Source of the DNA: a virus
DNA: 64,000 nucleotides
Virus record (IMG/VR): IMGVR_UViG_3300026382_000010
Coordinates: 1 to 64,000 of that record
Reading direction: 5' to 3' (one strand)
Shown: positions 43,767 to 53,419 of the stretch, piece after piece
How the letters are laid out: each line of letters starts with the position of its first letter
How positions within the stretch are numbered: the stretch's first letter is position 1
Notes under the pieces: generated by a model
The model's input: the letters and a program-made list of their open reading frames with translations, nothing else
Databases searched by the model: none
Told to the model about the DNA's origin: nothing
Position numbers and translations under genes: made by a program

Positions 43767-44672
43767 ATGTATTCCAAGGAGTATTTCTTATATCATTTCT
43801 TCTCAACATATACTGCTCCTTCAAATTTCGATAACCTATACAACATGTATCTAGAGCTTGAACGAAGACTTATTCAAGTTAAACTCATTCATTTTAAACC
43901 AGTTAAATTCAAGCATAATCCAAATATTCCACTACGAAAAAGCCAATTTGAATTTATCTACGGATACGAGTACGATATTTCAAATGCAGGATTTACATAC
44001 ATTGAGTATTTGCAACAAAATGGACTACTTTCTTTATCTGATGAACTATTACTTTCAACATTAAAGCAAATTAAAAACAGAAAGCTTCAAAAATACTTTA
44101 TGACAAAACTATTTGGATTGCTCGTTAAACAAAATCAATCTATCTACACAAACTTCATTGAAAGCCTACAAAATTTTTGGTACTTGTTAATACGTACAAA
44201 TTTACAAAATGGTTTTTCTGGAAAATGCATGCGTATTTACCTTGATGAAATTGTATTTGATAAACCGCTGTTTATAACTTCAATTTCTTTTCCAATTCCG
44301 TATAAATTAAAACATCGGAAAATCTACTACTTTATTCAAAATCTGGCGGAGTATAATAAACAGCTAAAAATTACCGACGAGTCAATTGATATTCGTTTAC
44401 CATTTTTAAATGAAAAATATTTGAAAACATTACATTCATGTATTGCAAAAGGACGTAGCGGTATTATACAATTTGATGCATTATCAAGACTAATACTATC
44501 CGATACCTGGGACGACATGTTTTTACTATACGATGAAAATGGACTTTATTACCTTGCAAACAATGAAAAAGTTTATATCAACAATCCCAGTGAAATTCCA
44601 TCAATCAAAGACGGTATGTCTTATTATCGCTATCTGAATCCTTTAAATTTAAAATGCAGAATACTATTGTAG
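43767..44672 (+). CDS. Hypothetical 301-residue protein
   Basis: AATGGAG precedes ATG 43767. Tyr/Phe/Leu/Lys-rich, helical first half, more strand in the second (DDMFLLYDENGLYYLANN). No membrane segment or motif is recognised. It directly precedes the PAAR-like tip gene, so a tail-assembly role is possible. Confidence 0.6.
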   Translation: MYSKEYFLYHFFSTYTAPSNFDNLYNMYLELERRLIQVKLIHFKPVKFKHNPNIPLRKSQFEFIYGYEYDISNAGFTYIEYLQQNGLLSLSDELLLSTLKQIKNRKLQKYFMTKLFGLLVKQNQSIYTNFIESLQNFWYLLIRTNLQNGFSGKCMRIYLDEIVFDKPLFITSISFPIPYKLKHRKIYYFIQNLAEYNKQLKITDESIDIRLPFLNEKYLKTLHSCIAKGRSGIIQFDALSRLILSDTWDDMFLLYDENGLYYLANNEKVYINNPSEIPSIKDGMSYYRYLNPLNLKCRILL

Positions 44673-44690
44673 GTAAAAGGAGTAACTTTC

Positions 44691-44996
44691 ATGCCGCGTA
44701 GAAACCATCGGGTAATGGATTTGAGGTTTGGTTTTGGATGTGGAGCTCCATGTATTGGTATTTCAATACTTGGATCCCATAATGTACGAACCAATCGTAA
44801 AATGCAAATGCGTTTACTTGATTTAGAAATAGCATTTTGTGTATGCGGTCCTCACCCTGGAATAATGATTACTGGTTCTGATACTGTATATGCAAATAGG
44901 CGAAAAGTTCATAGGCTATTTGATTTAGCATTTAACTTTTGTCCAGGTATTGATTGGGCAATTACTGCATCTCCAAATGTTGACTCTGGCGGATAA
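44691..44996 (+). CDS. PAAR-like spike tip protein
   Basis: 101 residues with three tandem copies of a short beta module: IGISILGSHNVRTNRKMQMRL, then IMITGSDTVYANRRKVHRL, and AITASPNVDS. This is the PAAR rhythm (GS..V..N..P..R..D), with Cys in GCGAPC and CVCGPH and His available for metal binding at the apex. In contractile tails this protein caps the central spike and pierces the envelope. GGAGTAAC precedes ATG 44691. No spike (gpV/VgrG) gene is recognised next to it. Confidence 0.75.
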   Translation: MPRRNHRVMDLRFGFGCGAPCIGISILGSHNVRTNRKMQMRLLDLEIAFCVCGPHPGIMITGSDTVYANRRKVHRLFDLAFNFCPGIDWAITASPNVDSGG

Positions 44997-45019
44997 AATA
45001 AAAAAAAGGAGGTATTAAA

Positions 45020-45538
45020 ATGAAGCCAGTATTTACTAAAGAAGAAATTCAAAAAACCATTGCATGTCTTGCAAAAGTTTTAAGTAAACATTTTGAAACC
45101 AAAAAAGTTTTAGTAGTTGGAATAATGGAGGGAGCTTTATTTTTTCTCGCTGATTTAATGCGTCAGCTTCCTGAAAATTTCACCTATTGTACCATTCATT
45201 TAAAGAGCTACGTTAGCGACGGTAACCAAGGGGAACCTAAACTTTACGACGAAAAATATCTAAAAGACGTACTTAATAAAATTGAACCTGACATAATAAT
45301 TATTGCTGATGAAATTTGCGACACTGGAACTACAATCAATTATCTTAAAACTACATTGCAGGAAATATTTGGTTTACAACCAGTGGAAATTTACACATGT
45401 GCTCTTATTGTAACCAAAACTGGAAAAGACAAAGTTGATTTCTATGGATTTGAATATACAGATGATAAATGGCTTTACGGTTACGGAATGGATTTAGATG
45501 AATGGAGGAGAAACCTCGATGAAATCTACTCAAAATAA
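45020..45538 (+). CDS. hpt: Hypoxanthine/guanine phosphoribosyltransferase
   Basis: Salvages purine bases by joining them to PRPP. The PRPP-binding signature IIIIADEICDTGTT is unmistakable, preceded by VVGIMEGALFFLADLM and the flexible-loop region SYVSDGN. At 172 residues it has the family's normal size. GGAGGT precedes the ATG. A phage copy may recycle host purines or, more speculatively, handle a deazapurine base. Endonuclease III begins inside its 3' end. Confidence 0.93.
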   Translation: MKPVFTKEEIQKTIACLAKVLSKHFETKKVLVVGIMEGALFFLADLMRQLPENFTYCTIHLKSYVSDGNQGEPKLYDEKYLKDVLNKIEPDIIIIADEICDTGTTINYLKTTLQEIFGLQPVEIYTCALIVTKTGKDKVDFYGFEYTDDKWLYGYGMDLDEWRRNLDEIYSK

Positions 45539-46223
45539 CATGTATCCAAAATTATCATGTAAAACCTTTTGTAAGCTTATTTATAAAGAACTTGTAGATT
45601 TCTTTAGGAAAAATCGGGTATTTATTCCTAATCGTAAATTGCATGAACTATACAATCAAAACGAAGAACCATGGATGTTTGTTATCAAAGTTATCTTATC
45701 TGCACAAAGTAAAGATAAGACAGTTAACCAAGTTGCAAAAGTATTATTCCAAAAATATCCAACGCTTGAAAAATTGGCAAATGCAAAAATCGAAGACGTA
45801 GAAAGAATTATCAAACCAATTCCATTTTACAGGAAAAAAGCGGTAATGATTATAAATGCTGCAAAAATTTTGTACAATGAATTCAATGGAAATATTCCTC
45901 ATACGTATGAAGATTTGTATAAGTTACCAGGTGTTTCTCGAAAATCTGCTGCAACAATTCGCGCAATTATTCATGAAATTCCATCAATTATCGTTGATCG
46001 ACATGTTATACGCGTATTAAATCGACTACGTTTTGTAAATAATGTTGAGGATCCAATTTATGTTGAATCTCGTATTGAAAAATGTTGTCCTAAAGAAATC
46101 TGGATTCCACTATGCTTGCTTCTTATACTCTTCGGAAGATATATCTGCACAGCAAGAAACCCTCAATGCCATAGATGTCCTTTGCAAAAATATTGCTTTT
46201 ACAGTCTTTCCAACAGAAAATAA
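45519..46223 (+). CDS. nth: Endonuclease III-type DNA glycosylase
   Basis: Excises oxidised pyrimidines. Helix-hairpin-helix LPGVSRKSAATI supplies the catalytic Lys, and VDRHVIRVLNRL supplies the catalytic Asp (VDTHV in most relatives). A C-terminal CTARNPQCHRCPLQKYC is the four-cysteine 4Fe-4S loop. ATG 45519 has GGAGGAG at good distance; an ATG seven codons upstream lacks one. It overlaps the phosphoribosyltransferase by 20 bp. Confidence 0.93.
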   Translation: MKSTQNNMYPKLSCKTFCKLIYKELVDFFRKNRVFIPNRKLHELYNQNEEPWMFVIKVILSAQSKDKTVNQVAKVLFQKYPTLEKLANAKIEDVERIIKPIPFYRKKAVMIINAAKILYNEFNGNIPHTYEDLYKLPGVSRKSAATIRAIIHEIPSIIVDRHVIRVLNRLRFVNNVEDPIYVESRIEKCCPKEIWIPLCLLLILFGRYICTARNPQCHRCPLQKYCFYSLSNRK

Positions 46224-46246
46224 AAAAGCAGGAAGGTATTTGTATC

Positions 46247-49200
46247 ATGGCTACATTAGATTTGTATCTTAAAGTTGCTCGGGATTTAAACTTAATTGAA
46301 AATGATGATATTCTTAGTTTGAGTCAGAATGTCCAAAAAAGTTTAGATGAGTTATGTAATATACTCGAAACATTACAATCCAAGCTCGGATTGTATAGTG
46401 TTTTATTCCCAGATCCGATTTTGACAATGATTGCCAATAGATTAATTCCAATTCAAGCTAAATTAAAAAGTATTGAAGCTTTTTTATCAGGTCAAGCAAT
46501 CTCACAGGATCTTGAAAAACTAAATGAAATAATAACCTTGCTCGAAAAAGTATATGCTATCAAGCCACTGCTTGAAGTTTTAATCAAATATTATGAATCT
46601 CAGGAATTCGACTCGTTAAAAACTCTTTTTCAGGAAGCCCACAGTAAAGCTTTAGAAATTTTAGAAAATGATGAATTGAAAATAACATCAGACGACTTCT
46701 ATACATTTTTTCCAAGCGATGCCGAAACATTGTCTTACAACTCCTACCTACAACTAATTAAATTCCGAGATTTTCTATATACTTCGAAATCCAATTATCT
46801 AGCATTTTTACGAAAATACTTTTACAATGCTAATAAACCTTTTGATTACATTGCTGAATTCAAAAAAGTTCTAGAGACTTTATACAACAAAGCGCTAGTA
46901 CTTGATGAGCATATAGCAAGTAACAAATCCTATACAGTTGTTGCAGCATTCTTTGGTTTATGCAATCGTCTTAAAAATGCATTCGCAAACATCTATATTC
47001 CAAAATTATCAACTTTAGAACTTAAAAGTGCATACAATAAATTAAAAACGCTTATTCCAAAATTGCAGCAATTTTACTCTGAGAATAAAGATTTACAAGC
47101 ATATATCTACTCGCTCACTAAATTTGATATTCCAGTTATATGGTATCCATTTTTGACAATTTATAAAGCGCTTTTACCAATTTACCAATACATTTTAGTA
47201 TTACGTGAGGCTTTTCCAAAAAATGTCGTAGATTATTTACAATTGTATTATGAAGTTGCCAGTGCTATCAATGATTTACGTAAATATCTAGAGGATGCAA
47301 CAGTTTTATACAATGAATTACGTCTCGGACTACAAAATGAATTATATGCCGAATTTCTTGCAGAAATCAATAAACTAAAACAAAGCAATTTAAATACTAT
47401 TGACTTACAGCTTTTAAATGAAATTGCAACGATAGTAAATTTCAATCTCGATATTGCTCATAATGATTTATATCAACTATTTCAGGCTCAAATTTTAGCA
47501 TTTTTATTCCTTCCATTTGAGTATCAGATTTCCTACGAAACATTTGACATTGCAATTTCAAATATTGAGCAAGTGTTGGAAAAATTAGATTTGCTACAAT
47601 CACTTAATGCTCCATACTTCCAAACTCCAACGGTTACTCAATTTGCTCCTGTCTTCAAAATGTATCTCGATAATTTTAACGAGAGTCATCTTTCTGAATT
47701 TCCACAAATATATAGCGTACTTGAAAAATCCCTCAATCAACTTATAGATACGCTGCATACGTATATTCATGCATTATATCCTTATGCAAATTATAGTCGT
47801 TTAGTAAATAACTTTCTCAATTATACTTCAATGTATTTTAATCCCGAGTTTATCAGTTTTCTTGAAACTGGAGCAAATGTAGCAAGCTTTCAAATTTCAT
47901 TTAAAGACATTTTATTTTCTCTTGTTGATTTAAAGAGTTATTTGGATAAGTGGCTTACTCTTGAGGAGGCTTTAAAAAATTTATATCGTAATTCAAGCGG
48001 ATTTTTTGATACCGTCAAGTTAATTCAAACACAAGAAGCATTTGATGTACAAAAAGCTGAATTCTTAAATAACTTCTGGAAGGAAAGTTACAATTATTTC
48101 CGAAACCATACGCTTACACTCCATCTTGACGAATACTGCAATACAATACATCAACTTTCAAATTTCCACGAGTGTATTTTACCACTTTCTTACCTAAATT
48201 TTGAAGCATTAGAAAAGCTAGAGCAAATTTTACAATTCTTCGATATCAATAAGATTGATAAGACTATTTCAGAGCTTTATACTTATGCAAGAAACCTTTC
48301 AAGTATAGATGTCAATTTGATTACTGATAACTATGAAAAACTTAAGGAGTTAACCCTTGAACCATTTTCGTATAACGAGTGGAATCTAATTTTAAACCAA
48401 ATGTATGCTCTATCCTTTTTAAAACATGTATTGCCATATAGTGAAATAAATTCATCTCCCGAAAATTTATACCTAACTCTAAAGCAAATTGTACGTACGG
48501 TATCTAAATTAAGCTTCATTTCTCCTAAAGTATTGGAGACTCTTGTTCAAAGTTACAATCAAAATCACTATGACATCAAGCAATTTTACCCAATCCACAT
48601 AATTATTACAAACCTAAAGAGAACTCTTGCAAAATACTTTGTACATGCGCTTGGTTTAAATGATACTTACGTAGATATTATTGTTGGATCAGTTAAATCA
48701 TTATCTGAACTGTATGAGGTATGCCCTACACTTGGATACAATGAAAGTAAGTTTGCAAATGCTCTCGCTCTCTTTAAAAGACTGTGCGATATCGAGAAAA
48801 AATTTGAAGCGTTATTTAAATTCTGTAATACAAGTAATTTGCCAGATACTTTAGAACTTGATACCAATGAGATTCCTAATGTCAACTATAATGCTTTAAA
48901 GCAATATATTATCTCACTATTTGAAATGCTTGATAAGGAGTGGTGGCATCTATTTTTCGATAAAGCAAAGTATCATTATGAAGCCTTTATCCAACTTTTT
49001 GCAAATAATGTATTGAATGTAGAGTTTGAGTATGACTTTGCGTTAAGCGATATTGTTTTATATGAAGTAAATCCAATGTATGATTATCACGACTCTGCAT
49101 TTGGTATTATCTATCTAAATGAATCGGAAGTAAGCGATGAATTACTTGGTACTAATACTTATATCCTAAGTCAAGTTGTAAATTACGGATTAAATGAAAT

Positions 49201-50953
49201 TGGATCCGACTTAGAAACCATATTGCAAGATATTCAGGAGTATCTTACGTATTTGCAAGACATCATAAAGTTTACAGAATCATATTCATGTAAATTATTT
49301 GTGGAATTTATACAAGGTAATCGAGATTTCTTATATAGACTTCGAAACTATAGCTCGTATTACGACTTTTATAAAGCAACTCCAAGTTTTTTAGAGGAAA
49401 TAAAACTCAAAATTAATCCAAATATGCTTCCGCAACTAGCCGCAAAACTAAAATGTTACCAAGAGTATTGCGAAATTTTAAAACAGCTTCGTGATAAATT
49501 AAAACAGTGGGTTGAAACATATCCAAATCAAGAATATCTACTTGCAAGTCAACAAATGTCTCAAATAACTTCAATCACTGACGACTTATATAATCTATTA
49601 ACCCAGCTTTATGCAAATTCAAGCATTCTTACCATTATAGTACTACTTAAGCATGTATACAATTTAATTCAAACGGTTATAGAACAACTCCGACAAATTT
49701 TACAAAACCTTCTCGATTTTATTCAAGCATTCTACGATAATCTAGCAAGTATCCTCGTGACATATTTAAATTCACTTGCTTCAAATTATCTTTTGGCATC
49801 TCTTTTATTTAATCCGAATGCATCATCAAGTTTACTTACATTGCTCGGATTAAGCTTATTTACTACATTATGTAACCAAGACGTTATAGCGCAGATAAAT
49901 GAAATGTTTTCAAATTTAGCATCCGATGGAAATGTAGGTACTTTAACAGCATATTTATACGAAAATAACTTAATCACAAAACCTGAAGTTGAGTTATTTG
50001 ATGAATCTATATTTGAAACTTATCCATATCTTGAAGTAATCCAAGTTAATGAAAATTTAGCAATCGATTATAATGATTCAAAAATCACCTGGTTTAATGA
50101 CAAACCAATTTTAACCTTCCGAATTTATGCAGTACATTATCATAATGATCGCAAAGTTTTACAATCACTAGGTTACGGAGTTATCGACAAGGATAATTCA
50201 ATATACTTACTTGAGAAGAATCCGACATATCCAAAATTGTATCCGTGGAATTTATATGAAATGGTATCACTTGAAAACGCATATTTCCGAGTATTACCAA
50301 TCAATGAAACCTACGGTTTACTATTTAATGGAACAATTCCACTTTGTATATACAATTTTGAAACAAAACAAGTTTATGTGGATCAAAGTTGGAATGATGT
50401 ATCCTACTTAATTCCAAAAGTTGATTTTAGTAATGCAATTGTTTCTAAGTTTTATGGCCCATTTGGGATTGCAGTAAATAAACAAGCCTACTTAACTGAC
50501 AAAACCTTTAAAGACAAATCTATTTATCTGGTTGACGTAGGTTTCGGTTTTTATTTAATTGACTCCAATGGCAAGGCATTTTACGATTCCTCTATCCTTA
50601 TGAATACCTATAGTCAATTGTATGTGGATCTTGACAATACGTATCAAGTTAATAGCTATACATATTACGGAGTAAAACTGCTAACTGGCTTAAATTTGAC
50701 ACATGAAACATATGGTCCATTTGCTATAAAACTTGGTAATCAATGCTTTTTGGTATTTAATACATCGCTTATTGCTTCTCAAAACGTTGATCCAAAAGTT
50801 TACCTTGGTAATAATTTACTTGTAGATAATGATAAACTATGGATTGGATTTATTAGAGGAAGCCTAAATTATATTGCCGATGAAAATCTTCATACATTAA
50901 AACTCGGTACAAAAGAATATAGTCTTAAAATTAGAGCACCCGTGTTAGCCTAA
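46247..50953 (+). CDS. Giant structural protein (1568 residues)
   Basis: ATG 46247 follows GGAAGG; the frame opens upstream inside nth but that part is not needed. Residues 1 to about 1200 are long Leu/Lys/Asn/Tyr-rich helices, including an apolar stretch near 1120-1210 (ILTIIVLLKHVYNLI, LASNYLLASLLF). The last 340 residues are beta-rich with three related units carrying ETYGLLF, KFYGPFGI and ETYGPFAI, each followed by a strand-rich segment. Size and helicity allow a tape measure, but the distance from the sheath (11 kb) and the beta tail make a large baseplate or tail-associated protein equally likely. Confidence 0.75.
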   Translation: MATLDLYLKVARDLNLIENDDILSLSQNVQKSLDELCNILETLQSKLGLYSVLFPDPILTMIANRLIPIQAKLKSIEAFLSGQAISQDLEKLNEIITLLEKVYAIKPLLEVLIKYYESQEFDSLKTLFQEAHSKALEILENDELKITSDDFYTFFPSDAETLSYNSYLQLIKFRDFLYTSKSNYLAFLRKYFYNANKPFDYIAEFKKVLETLYNKALVLDEHIASNKSYTVVAAFFGLCNRLKNAFANIYIPKLSTLELKSAYNKLKTLIPKLQQFYSENKDLQAYIYSLTKFDIPVIWYPFLTIYKALLPIYQYILVLREAFPKNVVDYLQLYYEVASAINDLRKYLEDATVLYNELRLGLQNELYAEFLAEINKLKQSNLNTIDLQLLNEIATIVNFNLDIAHNDLYQLFQAQILAFLFLPFEYQISYETFDIAISNIEQVLEKLDLLQSLNAPYFQTPTVTQFAPVFKMYLDNFNESHLSEFPQIYSVLEKSLNQLIDTLHTYIHALYPYANYSRLVNNFLNYTSMYFNPEFISFLETGANVASFQISFKDILFSLVDLKSYLDKWLTLEEALKNLYRNSSGFFDTVKLIQTQEAFDVQKAEFLNNFWKESYNYFRNHTLTLHLDEYCNTIHQLSNFHECILPLSYLNFEALEKLEQILQFFDINKIDKTISELYTYARNLSSIDVNLITDNYEKLKELTLEPFSYNEWNLILNQMYALSFLKHVLPYSEINSSPENLYLTLKQIVRTVSKLSFISPKVLETLVQSYNQNHYDIKQFYPIHIIITNLKRTLAKYFVHALGLNDTYVDIIVGSVKSLSELYEVCPTLGYNESKFANALALFKRLCDIEKKFEALFKFCNTSNLPDTLELDTNEIPNVNYNALKQYIISLFEMLDKEWWHLFFDKAKYHYEAFIQLFANNVLNVEFEYDFALSDIVLYEVNPMYDYHDSAFGIIYLNESEVSDELLGTNTYILSQVVNYGLNEIGSDLETILQDIQEYLTYLQDIIKFTESYSCKLFVEFIQGNRDFLYRLRNYSSYYDFYKATPSFLEEIKLKINPNMLPQLAAKLKCYQEYCEILKQLRDKLKQWVETYPNQEYLLASQQMSQITSITDDLYNLLTQLYANSSILTIIVLLKHVYNLIQTVIEQLRQILQNLLDFIQAFYDNLASILVTYLNSLASNYLLASLLFNPNASSSLLTLLGLSLFTTLCNQDVIAQINEMFSNLASDGNVGTLTAYLYENNLITKPEVELFDESIFETYPYLEVIQVNENLAIDYNDSKITWFNDKPILTFRIYAVHYHNDRKVLQSLGYGVIDKDNSIYLLEKNPTYPKLYPWNLYEMVSLENAYFRVLPINETYGLLFNGTIPLCIYNFETKQVYVDQSWNDVSYLIPKVDFSNAIVSKFYGPFGIAVNKQAYLTDKTFKDKSIYLVDVGFGFYLIDSNGKAFYDSSILMNTYSQLYVDLDNTYQVNSYTYYGVKLLTGLNLTHETYGPFAIKLGNQCFLVFNTSLIASQNVDPKVYLGNNLLVDNDKLWIGFIRGSLNYIADENLHTLKLGTKEYSLKIRAPVLA

Positions 50954-50970
50954 GGAAAAGGAGGGTTATT

Positions 50971-51402
50971 ATGCAACCTATGGAAATTCCAGAGGAATTA
51001 CTAAAAAAATATTCTCGTTTTATGAGACATCCTAAAGCTTTGTACTTTAAACTGGTTCAAATTCCCTTTGAACCTGAGTTAATTGATTTATATGCTGACA
51101 AATATAGTACAATTGCATTTTGGTTGGATCAACTAGAAAAATTTCCCAAAGATTTCCCAGAACCTCTTGCAATTTATATACAACAAGAAAAACAAAAGAG
51201 TTTGAGTTTTTTTAAACCAGGGATACATGTAGTTTTAACATCGCCTTTTCTTCCTTTTTACCGCGGTTGGATTTTAGAGGTTTTTCATACGGAAGATGCT
51301 GAAAGCTTTGCACAAACTTTACTACAATATGATATAATGGTATATGGTTATAACGTGCATCGTATTAAAAACCTACAGTTTGAATCGCTTTTTAATTTCT
51401 AA
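50971..51402 (+). CDS. Hypothetical 143-residue protein
   Basis: AAGGAGGG precedes ATG 50971. Helical with aromatic residues and a central PGIHVVLTSPFLPFYRGWILEVF strand pair. No family recognised. It follows the giant protein by 18 bp and may be its chaperone, which is a positional guess. Confidence 0.6.
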   Translation: MQPMEIPEELLKKYSRFMRHPKALYFKLVQIPFEPELIDLYADKYSTIAFWLDQLEKFPKDFPEPLAIYIQQEKQKSLSFFKPGIHVVLTSPFLPFYRGWILEVFHTEDAESFAQTLLQYDIMVYGYNVHRIKNLQFESLFNF

Positions 51403-51429
51403 AATCAACATTATAAAGAGGTATACCCA

Positions 51430-51573
51430 ATGAAATTCAAATCTCTACGTGAGTATTTATTGTATATGATGCAAAACAAACAACTTCCAACTGGACCGAA
51501 AGATAATTTCTCAATGTCTGAATCAGTTTCTCGCAAAATCATCCGCGTAAATAAAAATAAGAAACAAAAATAA
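51430..51573 (+). CDS. 47-residue basic peptide
   Basis: A short frame with AAAGAGGT before ATG 51430. It begins MKFKSLREYLLYMMQNKQLP and ends in a Lys/Arg/Asn-rich tail (RVNKNKKQK). It fills the otherwise empty 200-bp gap before the dNMP kinase. Real translation is likely given the ribosome site and packing; the function is unknown. Confidence 0.55.
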   Translation: MKFKSLREYLLYMMQNKQLPTGPKDNFSMSESVSRKIIRVNKNKKQK

Positions 51574-51599
51574 AACTGTAAAAGGAGGTACTCTTAACA

Positions 51600-52343
51600 A
51601 TGAACGATATTGTTTATGTAATTGCATTTGTAGGAAGAAAAGGATCCGGAAAAACAACTGCAGCACAATATCTAGTGGAAAAATACGGTTTTCATAAAGT
51701 ATCTTTTGCCAAACCTTTAAAAGATTTAGTTGCAAGTCTTGGAGTTAATAAAGAAGGTGAACTTTTAAATCCTGCTCTTAAAGATTTCTCAATGCAAAAA
51801 CTAATTGATTATGTAATTACGGGTTTAAGAAATTTTGAACCAAATTTACCAATTTCTCATAGTGTAGCTTCAATTATTGCTGCAAGTATTTATCATTATT
51901 ACCACTCCGATAATATTGAAGATAGAAAACGCATTGCTAGAAAACTTTTGCAATTTATCGGTACAGATGTATTTAGAGCATGGCGTTCAGATTATTGGGT
52001 AGCTAAAGCAATTGGTATGATTCAAACTCTTATAAAACAGGGAATTACTAAGATAACTATTGACGATATGCGATTTCCAAATGAATTCCAAGCTATTTTA
52101 GAATTTTCAGATGTTTACGTAGTTAACGATAAAATCTACAATGTTTTTAGATACATTGTAGGAATTATTGGAAAAACAGATAACGACGAGCATCCATCTG
52201 AAACTGAAGTTGATAAATTAATTCCGAAATGTCATAGTATTATTCATAATACCTATGATGAGAAATTTTTTGAGCATCTAGATAGACTGCTTGAGGAGGT
52301 TAATATAAAAGTACGAAATGTAGAAACTGCAGATGGAGCTTAA
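51600..52343 (+). CDS. Deoxynucleoside monophosphate kinase (T4 gp1-like)
   Basis: Phosphorylates dNMPs for DNA synthesis. P-loop VGRKGSGKTT at residues 11-20, then FAKPLKDLVASLG, and DVFRAWRSDYWVAKAI, which is typical of phage dNMP kinases. ITIDDMRFPNEF carries the acidic Walker B-like site. At 247 residues it matches T4 gp1 (241). GGAGGTACTC precedes ATG 51600. The end overlaps the membrane protein by 11 bp. Confidence 0.9.
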   Translation: MNDIVYVIAFVGRKGSGKTTAAQYLVEKYGFHKVSFAKPLKDLVASLGVNKEGELLNPALKDFSMQKLIDYVITGLRNFEPNLPISHSVASIIAASIYHYYHSDNIEDRKRIARKLLQFIGTDVFRAWRSDYWVAKAIGMIQTLIKQGITKITIDDMRFPNEFQAILEFSDVYVVNDKIYNVFRYIVGIIGKTDNDEHPSETEVDKLIPKCHSIIHNTYDEKFFEHLDRLLEEVNIKVRNVETADGA

Positions 52344-52632
52344 AGAACGCGATCTTCAACTTTTAGAAAAGTATTTAGGTAAAGATGGTTTAAAGGAATA
52401 CTTATTCAAGCAAACCCAACTGGAAATTATCAGAGCATCTGTACGTCCAATTCTTACGATTTTAATAATTGGACTCTTTATGATTGCATTGATCATAGGA
52501 TTATATACTCATCAGCTTTCGTATAAAGAATTTCTACTTTCAATTTCAGGAACCGTATCCACATTAATTGGCTTTTGGTTTGGAGAACGTGCAGCTTTGA
52601 AAAATCCAAATGCAAATAATACTCTAGATTAA
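52333..52632 (+). CDS. Small membrane protein, holin-like
   Basis: 99 residues with an N-terminal amphipathic helix and two membrane helices (PILTILIIGLFMIALIIGLY and SISGTVSTLIGFWFG), the second ending in FWFGERAALK. That end (W-F-G-x-R) recalls three-helix phage holins. It starts inside the dNMP kinase. No endolysin gene is recognised beside it, so a holin role is tentative. Confidence 0.65.
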   Translation: MELKERDLQLLEKYLGKDGLKEYLFKQTQLEIIRASVRPILTILIIGLFMIALIIGLYTHQLSYKEFLLSISGTVSTLIGFWFGERAALKNPNANNTLD

Positions 52633-52661
52633 TCAATCCTTAAATTTTCAATGGTAAAACA

Positions 52662-53399
52662 ATGAGTGCAATTCGTACTTATGACAACATTAGTTTAGAT
52701 GATGTGATTGAAAAATGGGCTCAAGATGTAGCAGAATATTGGTTTCCTTCGTATCGCGACAGGTTTATTAGTTTACTGCGCTACTCTGAATTCAGAACCT
52801 ATCAATTTACCGATTACGTAAATGAAATTATGCAGTATTACTTTGAAAACTGGAGTGAGAAACGGCTAAAAATTTATTTCTTCGAGTTTTTTAGAAAGCA
52901 AGTGTTTATTCAAACAGAAGATTCCGAAGGAAATATTCATTATATTCCAGTTCAATCATGGTGTAATTTTACCCCAGATTATATTATTTTCCATTACAAG
53001 TATAACAAAATAACTATCCCACGAAAAACTGCAGAGGATTTAATACCAGAGGAATATGTAAAAGGTTTCCTTTATGCTCAAGCAAAAAATAATGTGAGAG
53101 TTCCAACGTTAGCATTCGGAATTCAAGAAGTATACGATGTGCTCTACAGATATTATCAAGGATTTGCTACATTACAAGATGTTGATAAAGTTTTAGCTAA
53201 ACATTCAATCAACTATTTCCCTTTTCCAAATTTAATTCAACCAAAATCTAAACTCGACTGGGAATGGATAAAGAAGTACGTCTATCATATTGCGTGGGTT
53301 AATTTATATGAAAGTGAAGCTTGTACATTTGAACGACTTGTTGAAATCGGGCCAAAATTTTACCGTCATGAAATTTACAACTTTGTATATTTACTTTAA
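52662..53399 (+). CDS. Hypothetical 245-residue protein
   Basis: Aromatic-rich (Tyr, Phe, Trp), mostly helical, with a central strand region (DSEGNIHYIPVQSW). No nucleotide, metal or membrane motif is visible. No strong ribosome site; it follows the holin-like gene by 29 bp. Confidence 0.6.
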   Translation: MSAIRTYDNISLDDVIEKWAQDVAEYWFPSYRDRFISLLRYSEFRTYQFTDYVNEIMQYYFENWSEKRLKIYFFEFFRKQVFIQTEDSEGNIHYIPVQSWCNFTPDYIIFHYKYNKITIPRKTAEDLIPEEYVKGFLYAQAKNNVRVPTLAFGIQEVYDVLYRYYQGFATLQDVDKVLAKHSINYFPFPNLIQPKSKLDWEWIKKYVYHIAWVNLYESEACTFERLVEIGPKFYRHEIYNFVYLL

Positions 53400-53419
53400 A
53401 GAGAAGGTGGTATGTAAAA

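Noticed and set aside
46175-46246. Upstream extension of the giant protein into nth
   Set aside because: The extra 24 codons overlap nth, have no ribosome site, and ATG 46247 has GGAAGG at good distance.
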